A stretch of DNA of 64,000 nt from Thalassospira lucentensis (GCF_032921865.1 NZ_CP136683.1:1-64000); one strand, 5' to 3'. Shown: positions 40,648-48,784, counted from the first letter of the stretch. Program-made: numbers and translations. The notes: generated from the letters alone by a model not told the origin.

Positions 40648-41393
40648 GCATCTGGCCGTTTTCAGATCAGGAACTCTGCACCCGCCTTGAAGCTTCCGAA
40701 ACCCCGCCGGCTGCACCGCGTGCAATTTTGCGGTCCGAGCTTCTCACACCTCTGGTATGGGATCCGGCCTGCGGAAGGGGGATCTGCAGCGAAGCGGCAA
40801 GGGAAGCCGGATACAGCGTATATGCCAGTGACATCCACGACTGGGGCTATGGTGAGGCTCGCGATCAGGATTTTCTAAAATGCGAGCATCCGCCATCGAT
40901 CTTTGGCAACAGGGAATTCTCCATCTTTACCAATGCTCCTTTCTCTCTTGCGGTTGATTTTGTTGAACACGGCTTCCGGCTTGGCGCCCGAAAGATAGTT
41001 CTTTTCCAGCGCCAGGGGTGGCTTGAAAGCGGTGAGAGACAGGATTTCTGGAACAGATCCCCATACCAGCGCAGCTATCTCTGCCGCACCCGGACATCCT
41101 GCTACTGGATGCATCTGTCCCCCGAAGAGCGGGCATCCATGAATAACGGCAGCACGGCATATTCCTGGTATGTTTTTGAGCGCGGGCAGAACTGCCGTTT
41201 TCAGGCCGACTGGATTGATTATGAGGAAGGCGACCACAAGCCTATGCCGGGCATTGCGCATTCCGAACATGACATCCGTGTCTATGAAGAACGTGATTTC
41301 AGCAAGATCTTCCGGCGCCTGTTCGGTCGCAGTATCCGGGGGAAAAAGCAGGTTGATATGGCCGAGATCGAACAGCAGATTGCGGCCGAGTAG
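40644..41393 (+). CDS. Putative DNA N6-adenine methyltransferase (plasmid orphan)
   Basis: A 249-residue protein, start ATG at 40644 overlapping the previous stop. PLVWDPACGRGICSEAAREA (about 37-56) is a SAM-binding motif I, followed by the acidic strand end YASDIHDWGYG, and FTNAPFSLAVDFVEHG (about 94-109), with NAPF in place of the N6-adenine methylase NPPF/NPPY. Later, KIVLFQRQGWLESGERQDFW resembles the post-motif region of phage orphan methylases. It could methylate incoming or outgoing DNA to avoid restriction. The NAPF variant leaves activity uncertain. Confidence 0.72.
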   Translation: MSIWPFSDQELCTRLEASETPPAAPRAILRSELLTPLVWDPACGRGICSEAAREAGYSVYASDIHDWGYGEARDQDFLKCEHPPSIFGNREFSIFTNAPFSLAVDFVEHGFRLGARKIVLFQRQGWLESGERQDFWNRSPYQRSYLCRTRTSCYWMHLSPEERASMNNGSTAYSWYVFERGQNCRFQADWIDYEEGDHKPMPGIAHSEHDIRVYEERDFSKIFRRLFGRSIRGKKQVDMAEIEQQIAAE

Positions 41394-41407
41394 GGAGGTC
41401 TTCCCCC

Positions 41408-41635
41408 ATGTCAAACCAACAGATCAGGCTTCTGGCTGAGGAACTCATCGTACTGACGAAATTGCCGATAACGAAAGTCTGTGTACATGGTCCGCAGGAA
41501 GTCGGCTTTGTAACCCCTGATGCCGTATTCGTAGTAAATGCTGCGGATATCCGGCGGTTCCATGAAACCGGGCTTGAAGTGGTCAGCCTGACGCATATCC
41601 CGGGCTGGGATGATATCGTTCGGCAGATGTTCTAA
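41408..41635 (+). CDS. Small hypothetical protein
   Basis: A 75-residue protein starting MSNQQIRLLAEELIV behind GGGAGG. Alternating short strands (TKVCVHGPQEVGFVTP, DAVFVVNAADI) suggest a compact alpha/beta fold. Same strand and 14 nt after the methyltransferase gene; convergent with the gene ending at 41632, overlapping it by 4 nt. No family recognised. Confidence 0.6.
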   Translation: MSNQQIRLLAEELIVLTKLPITKVCVHGPQEVGFVTPDAVFVVNAADIRRFHETGLEVVSLTHIPGWDDIVRQMF

Positions 41636-42414
41636 TTGCCCTGCGGCGCTTTCTTAAGGAAGCGCCGCAATGACGCACGCACTTCAGGAGTGATGCAGAT
41701 CCCACGGGTTATATAGTCTGCATCCAAAACCTTTCGAATAAGTCCATCAGGAACCAAGGGCAGTAAATGCGCAAGTGCTGGATTGAAGCGTCTGTTTAAC
41801 CAATCCGTCATGGCATGCAGCTCTCGCGCATCGCCTGTATCATGTTTGAGCATCATTTCCGCCAGGCTCAATGCATCAGTAATGGTACTCCACCCCATGA
41901 TCTGCCAGTCAAATTGTTCATAGAACCCGTCACTTAATCGAAATCTCCAGCCAGAATTAAGCATCTGGGTCAAATCGATGAGTCCAAGGCTTTTGAGCTC
42001 ATATACGGCATCTTCCAGCACCTCCTGATCTATTTCAGGGTGCCAGGCCGATATATCCTGCATTTGATACAAAGCAGTGCGCATGCCATCAGGACAACGT
42101 TCCGCGAGTTCCTTGCAAAGGATCGCCGTCTCCCCTTGTACGGTGATCTTTTCTGATCCGGATTGTTCTATATTTCTGAGCCGTTCATCATGCTCGTTGG
42201 CTTTCCGGGAAACAGCTTCCTCCCAGATCGAACGGTCTTGATCAAACTTTGTAGGATGGGTGACACGATACAGTCCGACAAGCAGACCACCTACCGGAAC
42301 AGCTCCGACAATTCCTTCTGCAGCTGCGCGCAGGAGTGCACGAGCGGCATCTTCAGTCGGTGCCTTGATTTTGTCGGCGGACTGTCCGTCCTTGTCACTC
42401 AACTTCTTCTGCAT
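41632..42414 (-). CDS. Hypothetical protein paired with Xre regulator
   Basis: A 260-residue protein; I chose the ATG at 42414 (MQKKLSDKDGQ), which overlaps the regulator gene by 20 nt. Residues about 25-50 contain a glycine-rich hydrophobic helix (EGIVGAVPVGGLLVGLYRV) that may enter the membrane or form a pore; then a charged coiled-coil-like stretch and a winged-helix-like part (LEDAVYELKSLGLIDL, GWRFRLSDGFYEQFD). The pairing with a small Xre regulator resembles toxin or stress-response modules, but no family is recognised. Confidence 0.6.
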   Translation of the reverse strand: MQKKLSDKDGQSADKIKAPTEDAARALLRAAAEGIVGAVPVGGLLVGLYRVTHPTKFDQDRSIWEEAVSRKANEHDERLRNIEQSGSEKITVQGETAILCKELAERCPDGMRTALYQMQDISAWHPEIDQEVLEDAVYELKSLGLIDLTQMLNSGWRFRLSDGFYEQFDWQIMGWSTITDALSLAEMMLKHDTGDARELHAMTDWLNRRFNPALAHLLPLVPDGLIRKVLDADYITRGICITPEVRASLRRFLKKAPQGN

Positions 42415-42643
42415 GTGCCAGCCGCACTCCGGTGCCAGCCTGATCATCGGCATCAAGGAAAAGGACCCCGGCAGCCTCCAGACACTGTTTCAGGTCGCGC
42501 AGGGTTCTGGGATGCGGTTGGCGCATATTGTTTTCAAAATCTGCGATGGTGCGTTTGGCCACCATCGAGGCCTCATGAAGCTGATCCTGATTCCACCGAA
42601 TAAGAGCTCTCGCGGCACGACATTGATCTGATGTAATCGTCAT
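42395..42643 (-). CDS. Xre-family HTH regulator
   Basis: An 82-residue protein starting MTITSDQCRAARALIRW. Residues 8-60 form a Cro/CI-type helix-turn-helix: ARALIRWNQDQLHEASMVAK then RTIADFENNMRQPHPRTL, the usual RxxLxWSQxxLA..S..TIxxxExGxxxP pattern. It is followed by AGVLFLDADDQAGTGVRL, a strand often seen in short plasmid HTH proteins. It probably represses its own operon with the 260-residue protein downstream. Confidence 0.85.
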   Translation of the reverse strand: MTITSDQCRAARALIRWNQDQLHEASMVAKRTIADFENNMRQPHPRTLRDLKQCLEAAGVLFLDADDQAGTGVRLAHAEEVE

Positions 42644-42774
42644 GGAAAAGCTGAACAGCCCTGTTATCAACTAGACATTAAAAACGCCAAACTGCATTAT
42701 TACGGCAATCATATAGCAGGCATTTTTTACAGGCAATGGCTATCTCTGGACACCGACTTGACGAGGTGATCGTG

Positions 42775-43107
42775 ATGAATTCTGAAAGAGAGCTGATTGA
42801 CGATGCGAAATACGCGATCGGAAAACTGAAGGAAGAACTGGAATCCTCCCGCGAGGAGCTTGTGAGGCTCGGTGAGGAAATAAGCAATCCTCCCGATATC
42901 TGCACAGGCGATGTTCCCGATCTTCGCAAAATGAGCAATGCGGAACGCGAAACAGTCTTTCAGCTTCGTTCAGCACATGAATTACGTTTGCAAAGGCAGC
43001 AGGGCCTTCGAAAACGCATTGATTTCGTGACCGGTGAAATTGAAAGTTGGGAAGATAGAATTGTGCGGGCGAGAAAAGATATCGTCAGCTCGCAATCTCA
43101 GGAATAA
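42775..43107 (+). CDS. Small coiled-coil hypothetical protein
   Basis: A 110-residue highly charged protein; start at the ATG at 42775 (MNSERELIDD) with GAGG 8 nt upstream, although an ATG at 42736 is in frame. Two heptad-rich helices (about 10-38 and 65-105) predict a coiled-coil hairpin. Its 3' end overlaps the convergent gene at 43085 by 23 nt. No function recognised. Confidence 0.5.
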   Translation: MNSERELIDDAKYAIGKLKEELESSREELVRLGEEISNPPDICTGDVPDLRKMSNAERETVFQLRSAHELRLQRQQGLRKRIDFVTGEIESWEDRIVRARKDIVSSQSQE

Positions 43108-43645
43108 GAAGATCAACGCCAGTAGATGTTAGCCATGCGCCATAGCCAAAGAGCATCAAAGATCCTGCAACAAGGACTATCGAGGCTATATGCAGTCCTA
43201 TAGCGCATTTTCCTCCCCATGGCACTGAACCGGCATAAAGCAACTGGCTTAAATAGGTTGTCCCGGTTGCGATGACAGATGCCAGCGCTCCAAAGGCAAA
43301 CATGAGAACCGCAAACCCGATTTGAGATGTAAAGACCGTTTCATACTCTACCAGCTTTCCGACAAATGCCAGCATTGCGACAGCGGCTCCGCCATTGAGC
43401 AGCATTGTTGCCTTGAGTGCCGATTGTCCAGTCGTGATCACCGACCTGAACATTTCCAGAGATGTTTCACGCGCGTAATCAAGTTCATATGCGTGGTTTG
43501 CGAGCAGGAAGTCCCGATCAGGGCTTGCTTTCTCAGTGATACCATCAAGCGCATTCAGGAGCGCCTCGGGATCAATTGACTGGCCTTTTCCCTGAACAAT
43601 CCTGATTTCCTGCTTCAGGCTTTCAATTCTATCGCTTATTGACAT
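43085..43645 (-). CDS. Four-helix membrane protein of unknown family
   Basis: A 186-residue protein: about 75 N-terminal cytoplasmic residues with a helix containing ETSLEMFRSVITTGQSALKA, then four transmembrane helices (about 78-100, 105-128, 142-150 weak, 155-175). The MFxSVIxTGQSALK stretch recurs in orphan bacterial membrane proteins I have seen without assigned function. A perfect 20-bp palindrome lies 49 nt upstream of the start. It could be an effector of an immunity module or a stray cargo gene; I cannot tell. Confidence 0.65.
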   Translation of the reverse strand: MSISDRIESLKQEIRIVQGKGQSIDPEALLNALDGITEKASPDRDFLLANHAYELDYARETSLEMFRSVITTGQSALKATMLLNGGAAVAMLAFVGKLVEYETVFTSQIGFAVLMFAFGALASVIATGTTYLSQLLYAGSVPWGGKCAIGLHIASIVLVAGSLMLFGYGAWLTSTGVDLLIPEIAS

Positions 43646-43693
43646 CGACCCAATCCATGCTTGTCAAGCCAAGGTATGAAGAATGTAAAATTT

Positions 43694-43713
43694 GTCATAA
43701 GATATATTATGAC
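43694..43713. promoter_or_regulatory. Perfect 20-bp palindrome, putative operator
   Basis: Arms GTCATAA and TTATGAC, exactly complementary, flank the 6-nt centre GATATA. It lies in the 94-nt gap upstream of the membrane protein gene starting at 43645 on the minus strand and downstream of the small gene ending at 43740. Symmetry and AT-rich setting fit a dimeric repressor site. Confidence 0.55.
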
Positions 43714-43739
43714 CTAATTTTGCATGTCTTTTCAATGAC

Positions 43740-43940
43740 TTAGATGTCTCTTAAATCAAATCCTCCCATTTTCAAGGTCATGGCATTGTCGTCAGTCAAA
43801 GCGACCCGTATTTTCCAGGTTTCCGACATGCTCCAGGAGAACGGTACCCTCCAGAACCTTAAATGTTCAACGGCCGAGCTTTCTTCGAGCTGCTCCCTTG
43901 TGGTATCTTTCGGAAAGATGATTTCGTGGGTGTATTGCAA
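43740..43940 (-). CDS. Small hypothetical protein downstream of nuclease
   Basis: A 66-residue protein if started at the TTG at 43940, 5 nt after a strong GGAGG; a GTG at 43946 would give 68 residues but has no ribosome-binding site in front. It has beta-rich segments (LQYTHEIIFPKD, SETWKIRVALTD) and two Trp. It follows the secreted nuclease gene by only 12 nt, so it may be an immunity or accessory protein of the nuclease; this is context only. Confidence 0.5.
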   Translation of the reverse strand: MQYTHEIIFPKDTTREQLEESSAVEHLRFWRVPFSWSMSETWKIRVALTDDNAMTLKMGGFDLRDI

Positions 43941-43952
43941 CTTCACCTCCAG

Positions 43953-44918
43953 TTATATTTTGCAGGTGCCACCTGAATTGGGTCCGGCCCGCGAGAAATC
44001 CCATTCGGATCCTGTCAGGCTTTCTTTTATCAAATCTCCCGCCAGGGCCGGATAAAGATCCAGTCCAGCCATGAGTTCTACTTCCTTCACAGGCACGATC
44101 GCATCGACAACTTTCTGCCTGACATCACTCCAGGCAGTACCGTCGAAATCATTATCGTGATCGAGAATGAATGTAATTGTTTGCAATCGCCCGCTTTCCA
44201 CTCTCGCGATCGATTTGAAGAAGTGGCTGGGCACAGCAACACGGGTTTTGCCATTCCTGCTCCGCATTCGCAGGGCGTTATCATCCTCATCCCTGCCCGG
44301 TTGACCATCCCGGTCAAAGATTGCGCCGCTGGTAACATAGACTTCCGAATATGCCTCAGCCCATCGGCGGGTAAGGTGCTCCATTGACAGCCAGATGCCA
44401 CGGTTGAAACACCCATGCTGTGGCGACATGTTCGACATCACATAACTGTTGACCTGCTGCAGCAGATTGTCTTTCAAGTCTGCATCATTGGCCATGTGGC
44501 CCTGATCATAAATCGGCTCGTCGTAATCAGTCGTCGTTGCACTGGCTCCCCGTTTGAGACGGGGATCTGCACGAGGACACTCAACCCGGATATTCCCTGA
44601 AGACTGATCAAGGTCAATTGATGTCAGCCGGTATGTAACCCAGATGCTGGTCATCAGATCCTGATCATGAGCCATGATGTATCCGCCCTGATAAAGGATC
44701 TGCTCATTGCCTTGAAAAGAAAATGCCGGCAGTCCGAATGGCGCATGATACCGGCTTATTTCATTCTGCAGGCCTGAGTTACCTGCAATGGCCATCAACT
44801 GCTTATTGGCCTGCTCTCTTTCCTCTGCCGTACAATTGCGTTTGTCCGCAGCTTCAGCATTTTGTGGCAAGGCAATGCAAAGCCAGGCAAAGCCGATCAA
44901 GCCCGATAGAATTCGCAT
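43953..44918 (-). CDS. Exported NUC/EndoG-type non-specific endonuclease
   Basis: A 321-residue protein with a signal peptide (MRILSGLIGFAWLCIALPQN, cleavage near AEA). It has the beta-beta-alpha-metal fold signature of DNA/RNA non-specific endonucleases: YDQGHMAND (family DRGHxxx; the catalytic His is kept, Arg is Gln here), then NSYVMSNMSPQHGCFNRG, with the metal-binding Asn in NxxxxNxxPQxxxFNxG. Such enzymes in the periplasm or outside the cell degrade nucleic acids; on a mobile element this could scavenge DNA or attack competitors. Start chosen at the ATG at 44918 because it gives the clean signal peptide. Confidence 0.85.
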   Translation of the reverse strand: MRILSGLIGFAWLCIALPQNAEAADKRNCTAEEREQANKQLMAIAGNSGLQNEISRYHAPFGLPAFSFQGNEQILYQGGYIMAHDQDLMTSIWVTYRLTSIDLDQSSGNIRVECPRADPRLKRGASATTTDYDEPIYDQGHMANDADLKDNLLQQVNSYVMSNMSPQHGCFNRGIWLSMEHLTRRWAEAYSEVYVTSGAIFDRDGQPGRDEDDNALRMRSRNGKTRVAVPSHFFKSIARVESGRLQTITFILDHDNDFDGTAWSDVRQKVVDAIVPVKEVELMAGLDLYPALAGDLIKESLTGSEWDFSRAGPNSGGTCKI

Positions 44919-45078
44919 GACCACCCCCAAGATAAATCCTGACCACCGTCAGTGACCGGGAATATTCTATCGTATGACGAGAGCAACTTACATTAGATTT
45001 TGTGCAATCTGTTGCGACCATCATGAGGTTTCCTGACAAGCCGGAAACATGCTGAATGCAATCTGGGAAGCACCCGAT

Positions 45079-45786
45079 TTAGAACAGATTGTCGCCTGTT
45101 GGCTTAAGGAGATGTGCCCCCTGATTGCGAACAGAGTTTATATCTCTGGATATCGGCCATGCGGTCAGTAACTGTGATGGAAATGGTTCGCATACACGCG
45201 GCAGGACATCCTCGATGGGAGAGAAAAGCCAGTCGCGATATTCGTCTTCTGTCAATATCGCCGGCTCACGGTTATGAATTCGGGCCATCCGGTCTCCTGC
45301 CTCACGGGTCAGCATCGCAACCGTGTAAAACTCCATTTCTCTGGCTTTGACGGTACCTTGCCATTTCGACCAGATTCCCGCTGCCATCGATGGATCAAAA
45401 CCTGTCTTACCGGTCACACCGATGGCATAAGGCTGTTTGGGCTTGTCTGTCGGCCGATGCCACTCATAAAAACATCTCATGGGGATCAGGCATCGATGGG
45501 ATTTGACGGCCCCCTTATAGAATTTTCGATCGAGGATATCCTCAGCACGGGCATTAATTGTCGCAGGTCGTTTTTCGCTCAGATCCTGACGGAACCAGGA
45601 AGGAACGAATTCCCAGCGGGCATATTCACCCCAGATATGTTCCTGATCGCACAGGATGACCGGAATATCCTGTGTCGGGGCGGTATTGTAATTGGGCTGC
45701 GGGTTTGTCGATGGCACGGGAAAAGCAAGCCCGGCCAGCTCATGAATTTCCGCCCAGGTTAGGTCGTGGCTGTAACGCCCGCACAT
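45079..45786 (-). CDS. SRAP-family abasic-site protein (YedK/HMCES type)
   Basis: A 235-residue SOS-response-associated peptidase family protein. The ATG at 45786 gives MCGRYSHD; Met removal exposes Cys2, which crosslinks to abasic sites in single-stranded DNA. Other family residues are visible: Asn in PATINARAED, Glu in RCFYEWH, and His in RIHNREPAIL. Proteins of this family protect ssDNA with abasic sites and self-release. A copy on a transferable element could guard incoming single strands. It overlaps the next upstream gene by 28 nt, so the two are co-translated. Confidence 0.92.
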   Translation of the reverse strand: MCGRYSHDLTWAEIHELAGLAFPVPSTNPQPNYNTAPTQDIPVILCDQEHIWGEYARWEFVPSWFRQDLSEKRPATINARAEDILDRKFYKGAVKSHRCLIPMRCFYEWHRPTDKPKQPYAIGVTGKTGFDPSMAAGIWSKWQGTVKAREMEFYTVAMLTREAGDRMARIHNREPAILTEDEYRDWLFSPIEDVLPRVCEPFPSQLLTAWPISRDINSVRNQGAHLLKPTGDNLF

Positions 45787-46184
45787 TTGCACCTCACTTT
45801 CTCACATATCGCAGAAAGCGCCTTCAGATTGCGTTCAATGGATGCAGCAATTTCCGGTGCGCATTCCTGCAATCTGGCCCGTCCGGTTCCAATCCCGGCC
45901 GATGGCCAGACAATCCTTCCGCCCAGTTTCGCATGTTCGAACAGACGTCGCCAGTCTGGCAGTGACGCTTCGTTCCAACGATCAAAATCAGCGTTGGAAA
46001 AGAAAGCCTCCGGGCGGAGGGAAGGATATATTTTTGTCGGGATTCCAACCGCATTCGGCGCCCCGCGCATTACTGCGGCCTGCCCTCCCCGCCCTTTCCT
46101 GACCAGGTTGTCCCCAAAGACAAACAGGACATCAGGCTCATCACGCAACATTTCTGATGTTATGTTCTTGCGAAATTCGATCAT
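45759..46184 (-). CDS. Conserved FGDN/GRGGQA protein, unknown role
   Basis: A 141-residue protein; start at the ATG at 46184 (MIEFRKNITSEML) is favoured over one at 46229 on the pattern of related proteins. It has LFVFGDNLVRKGRGGQAAVM, then GAPNAVGIPTK and a late IVWPSAGIGTGRARLQECAP, glycine-rich loops spaced as in a nucleotide- or ADP-ribose-binding fold (macro-like), a family widespread in phages and plasmids with no assigned reaction I know. It is coupled to the SRAP gene, hinting at a common DNA-damage or counter-defence role. Confidence 0.7.
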   Translation of the reverse strand: MIEFRKNITSEMLRDEPDVLFVFGDNLVRKGRGGQAAVMRGAPNAVGIPTKIYPSLRPEAFFSNADFDRWNEASLPDWRRLFEHAKLGGRIVWPSAGIGTGRARLQECAPEIAASIERNLKALSAICEKVRCKCAGVTATT

Positions 46185-46378
46185 GGAAGGACGTTTCTTT
46201 CCAGACTTCAGCGATTGCAAACTCACCATAAATGCTATATTGCATTAAACAGGCAATATTGAGCAACCATAATCGACGGCTGAAACCGCAATACTAAAAC
46301 AGCCTGGCAAGCCAGGTGCAACTGTTCTGCCTTTGGCGAGCGATCTCAGAGGTCCGCGAAAAGAAAGAAACACTGATC

Positions 46379-46850
46379 ATGTCCTTTTTCCACGTTGGTA
46401 TAAACGATACCGGCACGACTGAATGGACCGACCTTCCAACGATCTGGATCGGTGCCCCCGGGGCAGGAAAATCAGCGCGATTTTTTGCGCACAGCTGTCT
46501 GAAGTGCAAGGAAACCGGGCCTTGCATGATCATTGATGCTGGTGGACAAACCGACATTATCACTGGCAAGCGATTGGGCGATGGTCAACTGCCTATGGCT
46601 GAGCGCGAGGAGCTCAATGCTCATTTGATCGAGGAGGCCATTTTCATGACCGACAGGTCAGTGCCCATCCTGATTGATGAACCCCGGAGCATCAGCGGAT
46701 ATGCGGATAAGTGGGACCGGCAGATCTGCGAGATGATCCAGGAGAACAGACCCGTCGGATTGACCTATCAGCCTATTGGTCTGCTCAATTGTGCAGTCCG
46801 TCATGTCCTGCATAAATGTGTGATGGACTACATCCCAAGTGGCGGTAAGA
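46379..46850 (+). pseudogene. P-loop ATPase, 3' end lost at mercury-island junction
   Basis: From the ATG at 46379 (MSFFHVGIND) the protein shows WIGAPGAGKSARFF (Walker A, about 19-32) and VPILIDEPRSI (Walker B, about 98-108), then NRPVGLTYQPIGLLN, resembling Zot/VirD4-like ATPases. The reading continues open to 46933, but after about 46850 it runs antisense through a different gene (a CcdA-like fragment) and the tail HDDHAAETAHDQKACEHE looks non-coding. So the gene is fused out of register at an insertion or deletion border. Original length and role unknown. Confidence 0.65.
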
Positions 46851-47074
46851 TCTCGCATGCGTTGTCCCAGCATGACGATCACGCCGCCGAAACCGCCCAT
46901 GACCAGAAGGCGTGCGAGCATGAATGCAGCTAGAGCCCCAACCCGCATGCGCAGTGAACGGTCACACTGGCTGTTGAGAAACAGCATATGCGCGCCAATC
47001 GTGCAGGGCTCGATAAATCCCAAAAATCCCAAGCCCAGCGCAAGAAAGATCAGGTTGAACAGGTCCGGTGTCAC
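46845..47074 (-). pseudogene. Truncated CcdA-like membrane protein at end of mer operon
   Basis: Starting at a GTG at 47074 (AAGGAA 8 nt upstream), the frame encodes a CcdA/DsbD-type first part: a hydrophobic helix with GFLGFIEPCTIGAH (Cys-Pro motif of CcdA) and a second helix LARLLVMGGFGGVIVMLGQ. After about 77 residues homology stops and the frame enters antisense sequence of the P-loop ATPase. Intact relatives have six helices, so this copy lacks at least half. It follows merA by 32 nt on the same strand. Confidence 0.7.
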
Positions 47075-47106
47075 GTTTGTAAATTCCTTATCATCGTCGC
47101 ATGGTG

Positions 47107-48528
47107 TTACCCGGCACAACAGGACAGTCTGGCGACATCTCTCGCAAAGCCCTGAGCGGCAAGTTTCAGGCCCTCGACTGTGGTCAGATAGGGAAAAATC
47201 GTGTCGCCAAGTTCTTGGGCGGTCATCCCAAACCGTATGGCCAGCGCCATTGTCTGAATGCTGTCACAGCCCTCGGGTGCCAGTATCTGAGCGCCCAGCA
47301 AGCGGTCAGTTGCTTCATCTGCAATGAGTTTTATCAAACCGCGTGTATCACGGGCGGCAAGTGATCTGGGCACCAGATCAAGCGGCACGACAGATGTCTT
47401 GACCACAAAGCCCCGTTTCTGTGCCTGAACCTCGGAGAGACCTACGCCAGCAACTTGTGGATCAGTGAAGACAACCCAGGGCATCGTTGTGTTGTCATAT
47501 GTCTGTTCGTCACGGTTATAGGCATTTATTGCCGCAAGTTTGGCGCCATAAGCTGCCATATAAACGAACTGGTCGCGCCCGGTCACATCGCCCGCAGCAT
47601 ATACATCAGGACGCGTCGTCCGCATGTACGCGTCCACAACAATTCCGCCATTCGAATTTACTTCAATTCCGGCCGTTTCGAGGCCTAATCCGTTTGTATT
47701 CGGCTTACGGCCTGTCGTTACCAGGATATGTTCAGCAAAAAGAACCTCGGCCTGGCCATCAACGTTAATGGTCAGTTCCGTTTTATCATTCTTCCGTTCA
47801 ACCCTCTCGTAGGTGAGGCCCGTGCGAACGGATACCCCTTCATTCCTTAACTCCTGAGTGAGCGATGCAGCAATTTCCGGTTCTGCTTCGGGAAGAAGCC
47901 GTGACCGTGTCACCAGCGTAACCGAGCTGCCGAGCCGTGCAAACATCTGAGCCAGTTCACAACCGATATATCCGCCGCCAATCACGAGAAGTGATCGTGG
48001 CTGCTGATCAAGTTCAAGTGCCGTTGTACTGGTCAGACAGGGGACATTCTCAATGCCTGGAATATCGGGAAATGACGGGGATGTGCCGGTTGCAATGATT
48101 GTCTTTCTTGCAACAAGCTTTTTGCCGTCAAGCAGAAGACCGGTGTCATTAAATATAACGTCCCCTTCGAGATAATCGATACCATCATATTCGGGCAGCA
48201 GATCGATATATTTCTTCTGACGCAAACCGGAAACCAGATCCTCTTTAGCCTTGATCAGGGACTGCCAGTCAGCGACATGAGCGTTTCCGGAGAGGCCGGG
48301 AAAACGCGCAGCGGCCCCCGCACCATGCACGGCCTCTGCGGCACGGATCATGGTTTTGGAGGGAACACACCCGACATTGACGCATGTGCCGCCAATCATT
48401 CCCTTGCCGATAAGTGCGACCCTTGCGCCCTGTTCAGCGGCCGTAATCGCCGCCGAAAAACCGGCCGAACCCGCGCCGATGACAGCAAGGTCATATTCCT
48501 GTTTGTCGGTCGAACAACAATTGTTCAT
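47107..48528 (-). CDS. merA: Mercuric reductase MerA
   Basis: A 473-residue flavoprotein disulfide reductase that reduces Hg(II) to Hg(0) with NADPH. FAD-binding GAGSAG (about 18-23), redox-active pair Cys49/Cys54 in GTCVNVGCVPSK, NAD(P)-binding GGGYIGCELA, and the C-terminal vicinal pair in LSCCAG that hands Hg(II) to the active site. There is no N-terminal NmerA heavy-metal domain, only a short MNNCCSTD leader with two Cys that may serve instead. Start at 48528, 2 nt after the merF stop; the longer open frame upstream lies inside merF. Confidence 0.97.
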   Translation of the reverse strand: MNNCCSTDKQEYDLAVIGAGSAGFSAAITAAEQGARVALIGKGMIGGTCVNVGCVPSKTMIRAAEAVHGAGAAARFPGLSGNAHVADWQSLIKAKEDLVSGLRQKKYIDLLPEYDGIDYLEGDVIFNDTGLLLDGKKLVARKTIIATGTSPSFPDIPGIENVPCLTSTTALELDQQPRSLLVIGGGYIGCELAQMFARLGSSVTLVTRSRLLPEAEPEIAASLTQELRNEGVSVRTGLTYERVERKNDKTELTINVDGQAEVLFAEHILVTTGRKPNTNGLGLETAGIEVNSNGGIVVDAYMRTTRPDVYAAGDVTGRDQFVYMAAYGAKLAAINAYNRDEQTYDNTTMPWVVFTDPQVAGVGLSEVQAQKRGFVVKTSVVPLDLVPRSLAARDTRGLIKLIADEATDRLLGAQILAPEGCDSIQTMALAIRFGMTAQELGDTIFPYLTTVEGLKLAAQGFARDVARLSCCAG

Positions 48529-48529
48529 A

Positions 48530-48781
48530 TTATTTTCCTTTCCGGGTGGTTGGTTGTGTATCGGTCTCGCAGCAAGCGCGCGCACGGGCTCGTTGTCGGT
48601 AGCCGTACAGTGCCAGGGCAATGAACAGGAGTAATCCGGGTATGAGGACATAGTCTATCCAGCCCAGCCATGCCGAGAGTCCAAGGGCCCCGAACGAGAC
48701 AACAAGGATTGGTGTGAAACAGCAGATCACAGCAAAAATTGTTCCGACGATCCCGGTTTTGAAAATGGTGTTGCCACGCAT
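48530..48781 (-). CDS. merF: Mercury transporter MerF
   Basis: An 83-residue inner-membrane protein with two transmembrane helices (about 8-30, 40-62). Vicinal Cys-Cys in AVICCFTPIL in the first helix and a second pair in RARACCETD near the C-terminus match MerF, which carries Hg(II) across the membrane to MerA. It follows merP by 3 nt and precedes merA by 1 nt. Confidence 0.92.
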   Translation of the reverse strand: MRGNTIFKTGIVGTIFAVICCFTPILVVSFGALGLSAWLGWIDYVLIPGLLLFIALALYGYRQRARARACCETDTQPTTRKGK

Positions 48782-48784
48782 TAT

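Noticed and set aside
46850-46933. Continuation of the P-loop ATPase frame to a stop at 46933
   Set aside because: This part is antisense to the CcdA-like fragment and reads as His/Ala/Glu-rich nonsense; treated as post-junction sequence rather than real protein.
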